A DNA stretch of 64,000 nt. Origin: Verticillium longisporum. Lineage: Eukaryota > Ascomycota > Sordariomycetes > Glomerellales > Plectosphaerellaceae. This document shows positions 48,581 to 58,394 of the stretch, in pieces (position 1 is the first letter of the stretch; each line of letters opens with the position of its first letter). A program made the translations under genes and the position numbers. The DNA is taken from positions 3,162,001 through 3,226,000 of the forward strand of contig JAETXT010000004.1 of NCBI GenBank assembly GCA_019188255.1. Direction: 5' to 3'. The notes under the pieces are model-generated. The model searched no databases and was not told the DNA's origin. It saw only the letters and a list, made by a program, of their open reading frames with translations.

Positions 48581-50435
48581 ACGTAATCCACAAGCGAGTG
48601 GTTCACCCAAGCGAGTGGTTCACTTCGCCCGGGCCCACGACCTACACCTGAATTCTACAGATTCCACCTCCGCCCGCGATGGAGACTCTTTCAAAGAAGG
48701 TCAATTATTCCTTGCTATCCAAGCTATGGACAATGACCCGAACCTAAGCGCCCGGAGTGCTGCGAGGATCTACACCGTCCCCTTAACGACGCTCCTCCGA
48801 CGCCAGAAGGGCAAACCCTCCCGACGCGAAAGCCCGCCCAATTCTGCCAAATTAACAGTACTAGAAGAGAAAACTATTGTCGAATATATCCTTGACCTAG
48901 ATGCGCGATCTTACCCTCCCCGGTTGGGTGAGGTCGGAGATATGGCGAATCGCCTGCTTGCCGACCGTGACGCGCCACGCGTCGGGAAGAACTGGGCCGC
49001 AAACTTCGTCAAACGGCAACCAGAGCTCCGGACGCGTTTCTTTCGCAAGTACGACTACAAGAGGGCCCAATGCGAAGATCCGGACGCGATAAACGCGTGG
49101 TTCCGCCTCGTGCATAACATGATCGCCAAGTACGGCATCCAAGAGGCTGACATGTACAACTTTGACGAGACCGGCTTCCAGATGGGCGTTATCGCCAACG
49201 GAATGGTCGTGACCAGTTCGGAAAGACGGTCCAATGTGAAGATGAGGCAGCCAGGCAACCGGGAATGGGTTACGGTGATCCAGGGCGTTGGCGCGTTGGG
49301 TTTCTCCGTCCCGCCGTTCATCGTGGTTTCGGGCAAGTACCACCTCTCGAGCTGGTACCAGGACGACGCGATTTCTCGCGACTGGAGAATCGCAACATCT
49401 CCAAACGGCTGGACGACGAATGATATTGGTCTGGAATGGATTCGGCATTTTGACAGGCATACAAAGTCCCGTACTTCGGGCGGTTATCGCCTACTGATCC
49501 TGGATGGCCACGAAAGTCACCACTCGGTCGACTTCGAACTCTACTGCAAGGAGAACAACATCATCACACTCTGTATGCCTCCTCATTCGTCACATCTACT
49601 CCAGCCTCTCGATGTTGGGTGTTTTGGCCCACTAAAGAAAGCATACGGTCGGCAAATCGAGGATAGGATGAGGGCGGGTACAACGCACATCAGCAAAGAG
49701 GACTTCTTCCCGGCGTTTTCGGCTGCATTTCAGCAAGCAATGACAGAAAAACATCCAGGGAGGCTTTCGAGGAGCGGGGCTTGTCCCCATAACCCGGAAA
49801 CAGTCCTGTCAAAGCTGGATGTGAGGTTGAGGACGACGACGCCTCCGGGGACGTCCCACGGGGAGCGTGATTCTTGGGTCTCTAAGACGCCCACTAACCT
49901 GCTCGAGGCAGGTTCCCAGACTGACTTCATCAAAGGGCGAATCTCACGCCACCAGGGAAGCTCCCCAACGTCAATTTTAGATGCTGTTGACTATCTTGCG
50001 AAGGGGACGCGGGGTGTTATGCACCAGATCGCTCTTTTGAAGTCAGAGGTTATGATCCTTCGAGAGGAAAATGCTACACTAAGCCGACGCCGGAGGGCCA
50101 AAAGCTACGTCTCCGGGAAGGAGGAAGCATGGCTGTAGGCGAGGGACAGGACAAGATTGCTCAGAAGGAAGTAGATATCCAGATAAAGAGGAAACGCTGC
50201 AGAACCCGGGTCCCGCGTCGTGGTCCCAGCCGAAGAAACGATGCTGTAGCGTATGCGGGAAGACCGGCCACAACGCGAGAACTTGTCAGGTAGCTATCTC
50301 ATCGTCTGCAAAAGACGAGGAGGAGTGATTTTAATTGATTTACGGCGTTTGGGTTGAGGTTTTCCTCGGAATGTTTGTCGGGTCGGGGTGAAGTGAACCA
50401 CTCGCATGGGTGAACCACTCGCTTGTGGATTACGT
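48581..50435 (+). mobile_element. Fot1/pogo-like DDE transposon, copy 2 (not RIP-mutated)
   Basis: A 1855 bp element with TA borders (48579-48580 and 50436-50437), inserted in the opposite orientation to its old host copy. It is nearly identical to copies 1 and 3 except for one-base or two-base differences in homopolymers. Termini are intact. Confidence 0.95.
48679..50329 (+). pseudogene. DDE transposase with several homopolymer indels (copy 2)
   Basis: The same 551-codon plan as copy 1. A run of three A at 48693-48695 (four in the others) shifts the frame right after the ATG at 48679; an open frame beginning upstream at 48615 happens to enter the correct frame. Five A at 49747-49751 and four C at 49785-49788 together remove three bases, so only about fourteen residues are altered between them. 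Four A at 50100-50103 (five in copy 1) then shift the frame to a stop at 50138. A further A is missing at about 50183-50186. The catalytic Asp residues are all present. Confidence 0.85.
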
Positions 50436-50437
50436 TA

Positions 50438-50532
50438 TCTATTATATTACACTTTATAATTATATTCTATATAAAACGAAATTATATATTTATTATATTA
50501 AGATCTTTATATAAGGCTTTCTTATAATTATA
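50438..50532 (-). pseudogene. Middle piece of the old DDE copy
   Basis: 95 bp of AT-rich DNA between the two fresh copies. It matches the segment of the transposase gene around 31350-31440 after RIP-type changes, so the two fresh elements inserted about 95 bp apart in the old one. Confidence 0.75.
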
Positions 50533-52388
50533 ACGTAATCCACAAGCGAGTGGTTCACCCATGCGAGTGGTTCACTTCACCCCGACCCGACAAACATTCC
50601 GAGGAAAACCTCAACCCAAACGCCGTAAATCAATTAAAATCACTCCTCCTCGTCTTTTGCAGACGATGAGATAGCTACCTGACAAGTTCTCGCGTTGTGG
50701 CCGGTCTTCCCGCATACGCTACAGCATCGTTTCTTCGGCTGGGACCACGACGCGGGACCCGGGTTCTGCAGCGTTTCCTCTTTTATCTGGATATCTACTT
50801 CCTTCTGAGCAATCTTGTCCTGTCCCTCGCCTACAGCCATGCTTCCTCCTTCCCGGAGACGTAGCTTTTGGCCCTCCGGCGTCGGCTTAGTGTAGCATTT
50901 TCCTCTCGAAGGATCATAACCTCTGACTTCAAAAGAGCGATCTGGTGCATAACACCCCGCGTCCCCTTCGCAAGATAGTCAACAGCATCTAAAATTGACG
51001 TTGGGGAGCTTCCCTGGCGTGAGATTCGCCCTTTGATGAAGTCAGTCTGGGAACCTGCCTCGAGCAGGTTAGTGGGCGTCTTAGAGACCCAAGAATCACG
51101 CTCCCCGTGGGACGTCCCCGGAGGCGTCGTCGTCCTCAACCTCACATCCAGCTTTGACAGGACTGTTTCCGGGTTATGGGGACAAGCCCCGCTCCTCGAA
51201 AGCCTCCCTGGATGTTTTTTTCTGTCATTGCTTGCTGAAATGCAGCCGAAAACGCCGGGAAGAAGTCCTCTTTGCTGATGTGCGTTGTACCCGCCCTCAT
51301 CCTATCCTCGATTTGCCGACCGTATGCTTTCTTTAGTGGGCCAAAACACCCAACATCGAGAGGCTGGAGTAGATGTGACGAATGAGGAGGCATACAGAGT
51401 GTGATGATGTTGTTCTCCTTGCAGTAGAGTTCGAAGTCGACCGAGTGGTGACTTTCGTGGCCATCCAGGATCAGTAGGCGATAACCGCCCGAAGTACGGG
51501 ACTTTGTATGCCTGTCAAAATGCCGAATCCATTCCAGACCAATATCATTCGTCGTCCAGCCGTTTGGAGATGTTGCGATTCTCCAGTCGCGAGAAATCGC
51601 GTCGTCCTGGTACCAGCTCGAGAGGTGGTACTTGCCCGAAACCACGATGAACGGCGGGACGGAGAAACCCAACGCGCCAACGCCCTGGATCACCGTAACC
51701 CATTCCCGGTTGCCTGGCTGCCTCATCTTCACATTGGACCGTCTTTCCGAACTGGTCACGACCATTCCGTTGGCGATAACGCCCATCTGGAAGCCGGTCT
51801 CGTCAAAGTTGTACATGTCAGCCTCTTGGATGCCGTACTTGGCGATCATGTTATGCACGAGGCGGAACCACGCGTTTATCGCGTCCGGATCTTCGCATTG
51901 GGCCCTCTTGTAGTCGTACTTGCGAAAGAAACGCGTCCGGAGCTCTGGTTGCCGTTTGACGAAGTTTGCGGCCCAGTTCTTCCCGACGCGTGGCGCGTCA
52001 CGGTCGGCAAGCAGGCGATTCGCCATATCTCCGACCTCACCCAACCGGGGAGGGTAAGATCGCGCATCTAGGTCAAGGATATATTCGACAATAGTTTTCT
52101 CTTCTAGTACTGTTAATTTGGCAGAATTGGGCGGGCTTTCGCGTCGGGAGGGTTTGCCCTTCTGGCGTCGGAGGAGCGTCGTTAAGGGGACGGTGTAGAT
52201 CCTCGCAGCACTCCGGGCGCTTAGGTTCGGGTCATTGTCCATAGCTTGGATAGCAAGGAATAATTGACCTTCTTTTGAAAGAGTCTCCATCGCGGGCGGA
52301 GGTGGAATCTGTAGAATTCAGGTGTAGGTCGTGGGCCCGGGCGAAGTGAACCACTCGCTTGGGTGAACCACTCGCTTGTGGATTACGT
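50533..52388 (-). mobile_element. Fot1/pogo-like DDE transposon, copy 3 (not RIP-mutated)
   Basis: A 1856 bp element with TA borders (50531-50532 and 52389-52390), in inverted orientation relative to copy 2. The two fresh copies thus form a large inverted pair around a 97 bp spacer. Near-identical to copy 1. Confidence 0.95.
50640..52290 (-). pseudogene. DDE transposase with two frameshifts (copy 3)
   Basis: Starts at 52290 and keeps the seven-T run at 51215-51221 that gives the family-typical TEKNIQGGFRGAGLVP. A run of four G at 51178-51181 (five in copy 1) then leads to an early stop at 51142. A run of four T at 50866-50869 (five in copy 1) shifts the frame again before the zinc-knuckle tail. 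A three-base in-frame loss lies near 51018. It has the best N-terminal 370 codons of the three copies. Confidence 0.85.
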
Positions 52389-52861
52389 TATTTCTAAAAG
52401 AAATATATCTATAATTCTAATTATCGTTTAATAAAGTTTAATACTTAGTTCCTTTTAATATATGATATATTATACTCTTTAAGAAGTTAATTAGCTATAT
52501 CTCTAATTTTATTTAATTAGGGAGGATAATATTATAAATCTAGGTCGAGAATATATTTAATAATTATATTCTCTTTAAGCTTAGTTAAATTTATATTATT
52601 CGGGGGGCTTTTATATTAAGAAATAGTACCTCGCTTATAATAGTATAGAATAGTTTAGGGGACGTCGAAGATTACTATAGTACGCTTAGCGCTAAGATCT
52701 TTATCGTTTTCTATAGCTTAGATAATAAGGTTTAATTAACTTTCTTTAGAAGGGGTTTCTATATTTAATTATTAAGGAATAAGTATATAAATAATTAATA
52801 TAAATAAAATTATATTCGGGTAGCTACTCGCTTAGGGTAGCTACTCGCTTATAGAGTATAT

Positions 52862-54562
52862 TATCTATAATTTAAATAAAATAGGGTTTATAATAAATAT
52901 TATCTTAATAAGAATACTTATTATAATTATTAAAAGACGTTCTTATATAAAGCTAGCTTAGCTAGGAAGTTAAGAATAGATTATAGTAATCTAAAGTATT
53001 AATATAGATAAATAATATATATTATAATTAGATTATAATATTTAAAGTAATTCTATTATTAAATTAACTATAATTAATAATAATAAGATTATAATAATAA
53101 TAGTAAGCTATCTAATATAGTCTTATTATTTAATTAATTTAAGTAGGATAGATAGGTATAAAAGGATAGATATTCTTATAATTATAGATATATTCTTTCT
53201 TATAATAGTAATTAATCTAAATCTTCTTTTATATTTATTATAATAAGTACGTAATGCTTTATAATATTATATCGTCTTAGAATTATAACCTAAGCTTCTA
53301 CTAATAGTAACCCTAACCCTCTAATAGTGTTCCCCTTTAGAAGCTACTAGGTCGTAATAGATCTTCGATCCTCTCCTTCCTCTAATATCCCCTCCTCGAG
53401 ATATATCGACTTTTATATCTCTCTTCCTTTTATATTCCTTTATTTATTTATCCCCTAATAATCCCTTTCTCTATTAAGATAATATTACCTTTAATCGTTA
53501 CTTAGAACCTAGATTAATAAATATTATTAAGATTAAAGGATCCTTAATTTACCTTTATATTATTATAAGTTAATAAAAGCTAGTTAGTTTAATACTATAT
53601 TTAATGTCCTCGTCTAGTGCCTATCTAGCGCCCGTCTAGCGCCTAGTACCTATTATAATAACTAAGGAATTAGGGTAGCTATAAGCTAGCGATCTCGTAT
53701 AATATCCTATAGAGTATATAATAAAATAAGATAGGAGGACCTATTAACCTTATTATATAGTAGATTATTCTAATATAATAAGTAAGCGAATAGTTTACTT
53801 AGGATATAATAGTAAGCTAAGGAGAAGCTCATAGGATGAAATATTATATTCCTAACATTATAGATTACTAATAACTAATAAGGGAGCTATCCAACCTCGC
53901 CTTATACCTAGCTAATAAGGATCGGATAGGTATAAAAGGATAGGCATCTTAGTATTTATAGATATAGTCTTTCTTATAGTAGTAATTAATTTAAGTCTTA
54001 CCTTATATCTATTTATAAAGCCCTAATTAAAGCGTTACTAGAATACTAGGCAGGATACCCTATATATAACTGGACGTACTATAACGACTAACGGGATCAT
54101 TTACATAACCGTAACTAGATTACGATACTTAAAGTAATCCTATTACTAACCTAACTATAACCTAATATAACGGATTACGATAAATAGGGTAAGCTATCTA
54201 ATATAGTCTTACTACCTAATTAATAAGGATAGGTTGGATAGATATAAAAGAATAGATATTCTTATACTTATAAATATAGTCTTTCTTACGATAGTAATTA
54301 ATCTATATCCTACTTTATATCTATTATAATAGGTGCGCAATGCTTTACGATTCCTAATACTTAGAGTTATAACCTAAACTTCTACTATATAATAACCCTT
54401 ACCCCTTAGATAGTATTTCTTCCGCCTAGAAGCCTACTAGGTCGTAATATAAGGGTAGCCTATTACTAGTATAGGGTACGGGCGATTTTACTTAAATTAT
54501 ACGAGTATATAGCCTATATAAGTTCTTAAGAATAACCTAAGAAAATTCATAGTTAAATAACT
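52862..54562. repeat. RIP-degraded interspersed repeats (family R4)
   Basis: Two direct copies of a unit of about 370 bp lie at about 52990-53355 and 54080-54455, with a partial copy at about 53870-54010. Shared blocks include TAGATATTCTTATA, TTTCTTA..ATAGTAATTAATCTA, ATAACCTAA(G/A)CTTCTACTA and the ending ACTAGGTCGTAAT. Reverse copies occur near 59170 and 60160-60430. Direct spacing of 1.09 kb could mean LTRs of a small element. No coding sequence was recognised. Confidence 0.6.
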
Positions 54563-54788
54563 TATTAAACTAAGTATAGGATTGCTTATATAGGCGATCA
54601 GGTAGGCCTTCGGCCAAGTGATCGAGCAAGCAGTGAATAGCAGATTCACTAAGCGCTAGTAGTACTTAGATAGAACGAATATATACTTTTAATTAATATA
54701 CTTATACTACTGAATCTAGGATCTAGAGCTCTTAGGCATAGCTAAAGCTAGGGACGGGACTTATATAAGCAGTAAAGCCTATTCGATA
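54563..54788 (+). mobile_element. Solo LTR of a copia-related family (LTR3)
   Basis: 226 bp, starting TATTAAACTAAGTATAGGAT like the LTR1 family and with the tail AGAGCTCTTAGGCATAGCTAAAG...GCAGTAAAGCC also shared, but with a different middle. Flanks TAACT (54558-54562) and TAATT (54789-54793) differ by one C/T change and fit a RIP-altered 5 bp target duplication. It is only partly RIP-mutated. Confidence 0.65.
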
Positions 54789-54793
54789 TAATT

Positions 54794-55330
54794 AGACTAT
54801 TTATAGGAAAAAGTGGAGTAAATCTAGAATCTATTAGTTCAAAGTTATAGTTCTAACGCCGTCCCCACTAGACGATAGGGCAATGCCGCAGTTCTTATCG
54901 CAATAGATAAGTAGCTATACGTTAAAGTATAAGCAGAGCTGGCCACTCGTAAGGATACTTTCGATTCTGCTGTCTTAGTGCCGGCGCGAGTCATTAGCGC
55001 GGCGTGTTATGATGGTCCGCGATGCGTTTAGTGCGATAGATGCGATCCAGACCTGACTCATCGGGACGCGAAGGAATCAGGGCGTCACACCTTACGAAGA
55101 ATCAGGACGTGATTCGAGGGCGCTCGGATCATTTAGACAGGTATGGCTGGCAGAGGCCGGTATGAGCTGTGCCACGCGAATCAGGTGCGTGATTCGAAAG
55201 ACTATTAGTCTAATAGTTCTTAGGTCTTAAACCTATTGCGCAAGGTTCTTAAGTTTGCCGACGCACCCACGTTGTGCTCTCGTTGCTGACGGTTCATGTA
55301 ACGCAGATCAATACTAGAAAGCATTTTCAA
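54794..55330. other. GC-richer islet in the repeat domain
   Basis: About 500 bp that keep many CA and TG sites, unlike the DNA on both sides. It includes repeated GAATCAGG...GTGATTCG motifs around 55075-55195. No open frame or known element was recognised. It may be single-copy DNA that escaped RIP, or the start of a younger element. Confidence 0.4.
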
Positions 55331-57420
55331 TATATTTATTTACTTCTAGAACGAAAGCGATCGATAGTACTAAGTTTCTCTAGAGTTAGCTAAGAAGCCT
55401 TAGGACTATATCGTTCTATAAGTGAAGTTCAAGTATCTAATATACTTACTAATACTTTATATCTTTAAGGCTTACGTAGATAAACTCTTTAAACTTAGCT
55501 AAGAGCTTTATAGCCTATTCATCTCTAGTCAGAACTAGTTATAAAAGCTAAATACTAGCTACGCCGTTCTCGAGATCGACCTACTACTATATAGCGAGTC
55601 AGCCAGGTATTTCTCAGTTTTATATATAGGTAGACTTACTTAATAGCAATTTAGCACGCTAATCTCCGTCCCTGCGAGATCCTAGTGCCCTCCCTCGTAG
55701 GCAACTCCCCTATTAAGCCCGAGCTTATTACGGGTATAAAGTTTATCGTAGTCGGCGAGAACTATAGTAGTACCTACTTTAGTAAGAAGTATAAGGAAGC
55801 TAATATAGCCTCGGATCTCTAGGTCTATTTACGCCCCGAGATCGAGCAGCTCGCTTACGTAAGCGCTGCTATAGCCTATATTCTTAGCGATAGCGGTTAA
55901 TAGCTAGCTATAGTCTAGAGCGCTAATAAGGCTAATATACTCGCTAATAGCTATCTCTAGCGCTATATTATATCTAATATCTTTATTTACGAGTTCCCCG
56001 ATATTATACTATAGTACTAACTAGCTAATAATATAGCTATATTAATAGTATACGATCTATATCGCTTTAATAGTATTATCTATATAGATAATACCTTTAG
56101 TAATATCCTCTCCGATATCTTAAGTAGCATTATAGGCATGCTAGGCGTACTACTAAGTATAAGTATTTCAGGTATATTAAACGAAGGCTAATATAATAGT
56201 ATCTACGAGCCCGTTTATAGTAGCGCGCCCGATATCTTAAATAAGGGATTAGCGAATCCTATAATATAGATTCTAAGTATAGCTATAATACTATAGTACT
56301 CGTTCCTGCTCGAGGTGGAGGTATTAGCTATTAAGAAGGCTATAGCGAAAGTCCTAGATATAAAGGAAGCTAGCGGCCTCGAGGTTAGGACGTCTACGAT
56401 AGTTAGAAGTTTATTTAAAAAGTCCCAGCTATATATTAGTAATAGGGTCTGCCTAGATAGGGCTAGGTATAGTATTATATTTTATATAAAGGGTCGATAT
56501 CCGATTTATATAGGAAGAGGCTAATTAGGGCCTCTAATTCTAGAAAGGTAGATAATATAATATACCGATCTCTTTCTTACTCTTTCCTAAATAATAGAAG
56601 CTTAGGAAGACTAGCTTAGTAGAGGGAGGGTAGGTATTATAATAGATATTAGAGACGGGCCTTCGATTCTATCTAGAAGATTATAATAGAGGCTTAGAGT
56701 AGCGCTACTAATCTAAGAGTTAGACGTTAAAGCTAAGATTAGTAGATACTATCCTATATTTAGATATTACTAATATTAAGCTATAAGAGGCTAGGTTAGA
56801 ATAGGATAGATAGAGATAGGACTAGGACTAGCTAGCTAGGATTAGGGTGGGAGTATAGCCCGGCTATCGGTATATCTATAAGGAGCTAAAAGAGCTAGAG
56901 AAAGTAGAGGGAGAGAGAGGCCTATAATATCGAATCGTTACTTACTTAGGCTCTATTATAATATATTAATCGTTTTATATTATACTAGCTTAGCCCTAAT
57001 ACGAATAGATAATCGACTATAGAGTACTAGACTAATAAATACTAATCTAAATAGTTAAGGGCACCTATTTTTAGAGGCTAAATATTTACTATTAAGATAG
57101 GGATAATCGAGTCGTAAAACCTTATAGAGCTCTTAATAGGTCTTATAGAATATAGGTTATATATACTAATTAGTAAGAGACGTAGAAATTAAATAGATAG
57201 TAGAAAATTTATAGAGCGTATATATCCTATTCGAGATAAGATATTAGCTTATCTTAATTAAAGTTCCGGTCTAGGTTGCTTTCCTTAACCTTAGAAATAG
57301 CTCTAGAGGCGTTCGACGAAGCCTCGTAGTAGCGTACTAGGAAGGAATTTCGGATAAACTCGGGAAGAGCTTTAATAGGAGTATTTTCTTCTAGCTTCTG
57401 GCTAAGGAAGTCTATATTCT
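55331..57420. repeat. RIP-degraded coding repeat, unassigned
   Basis: About 2 kb of AT-rich DNA in which one plus-strand frame still reads protein-like stretches between stops (for example KPELITGIKFIVVGENYSS near 55715-55770, and 69 open codons at 56315-56524). This suggests a former transposon ORF. I could not assign it to a family. Confidence 0.45.
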
Positions 57421-57602
57421 AGACGGAAAATTAAACCCGTTACTCAGCTCCTTACAATACCGTAGCCTCCCACTGCAATCCAGCGTCGATATGATTCGTT
57501 TGCATATCGAGGGAGGGGAAGCCACATAGCTCAATGGCGTTGTGCTCATTGATACTGCGACTAAATCCCCATTCCGAAATTCCTACCGCTGAATTGACAG
57601 GA
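57421..57602. other. 3' flank of the secreted-protein gene
   Basis: Composition returns to normal here, with CA and TG present. It presumably holds the 3' UTR of the gene at 57603-58394. Confidence 0.4.
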
Positions 57603-58394
57603 TTACCATCCAATCTCAAATACATCCACATGAGTTGTGAACTGCCCCGTATTGGCGTTATATGCCCAAGTGTGAAATTTGGTGTTTTTGCCCTTGCCAG
57701 CTGAATGGATCCATCGCTTAGTAGTACAGTACTCCTTGATGGCTCTTGTCGTTGCGATAAATATCCCGGTCAGCGTCGTCGGCCGAACACACGATGTATG
57801 AGGCACCCTATTTCCCCATTTACCCCATCGTTCAGATTCCTGCTTGCATATCTCCCGGTCCGGGCAAAATATTCCGTCCATGTTTGGCGTCTAGTAGATT
57901 TGGTTAGTATCTGACGACTGCTTGTGAAATACAGTTCTCCCTCTCACATCGTTATCCTGACTAGAAATAGGGTAAACTGTGTAGCAGCAAGCGCAAGTGA
58001 TCCGCCTGAATGTGCCTGAACAAACCGAACCAGTTGAGGCATACGTTCTAACGTCGGTGGGCGTATGAAATCCCCATTTGGCGTTGCACGATATATCTTC
58101 AACCGTATCAGAATAAAAGCGCCCGGCCTTCGGGCAAGGTCCGTTAGGGTATTCGTCGTCTTGACGCTTCTGTACTGCTGCTTCCGAGACTACGGCCCGT
58201 TCCGTATGCTCTGTTAGCTCTACTGAGAGCTCGTCCACAACTTTGAGCAGCTCTTCTTCGTTGAAGGTCTGATCTCGATAAACATTTTCGACACTAGGAG
58301 GCGTATCAGATAGATCAGCCACCTCTAACTCCCCTAAGCAATAGGAGAACCAGGAGAAAAAGAGTGGTAATAGGATAAAATAAAAATGAGTCAT
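57603..58394 (-). CDS. Secreted cysteine-rich protein, Kex2-processed (effector-like)
   Basis: Two exons on the minus strand (58394-57948 and 57890-57603) joined in phase 0 by removal of a 57 bp intron with ideal signals (GTGAGA, ATACTAACC, CTACTAG). The 244-residue product begins with a hydrophobic signal peptide (about residues 1-21). An acidic pro-segment follows, ending in KR at 76-77, a Kex2 site, with a mature part of 167 residues from Q78. The mature part holds ten cysteines (87, 103, 125, 134, 136, 137, 158, 164, 183, 204), enough for five disulfides. I do not recognise the family. Secretion, size, cysteine content and isolation among transposons are all typical of fungal effector candidates, but host interaction is inference only. 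The gene shows no RIP damage. Confidence 0.8.
57891..57947 (-). other. 57 bp intron of the secreted-protein gene
   Basis: Minus strand: donor GTGAGA, branch ATACTAACC, acceptor CTACTAG. Without splicing, exon 1 would run to a stop at 57891, at the intron's 3' end. Confidence 0.85.

Larger units (their letters stand above)
47286..52861 (-). mobile_element. Old RIP-degraded copy of the DDE transposon, split by two fresh copies
   Basis: Three pieces, 47286-48580, 50438-50532 and 52391-52861, align in order with the minus-strand DDE element and add up to 1861 bp, against 1859 bp for copy 1. The double-unit inverted termini are still visible, with GCGAATAGCTACCCTAAACG at the left and TAGCTACTCGCTTAGGGTAG at the right. 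Differences from the fresh copies are mainly C-to-T and G-to-A. The transposase frame is lost. This is the oldest layer of this family in the window. Confidence 0.9.

Noticed and set aside
53285..53340. TAACCCTAACCC-like sequence as a telomeric repeat
   Set aside because: Only about two units, and the same block recurs at 54400 and in reverse at 60200 as part of the R4 repeat.
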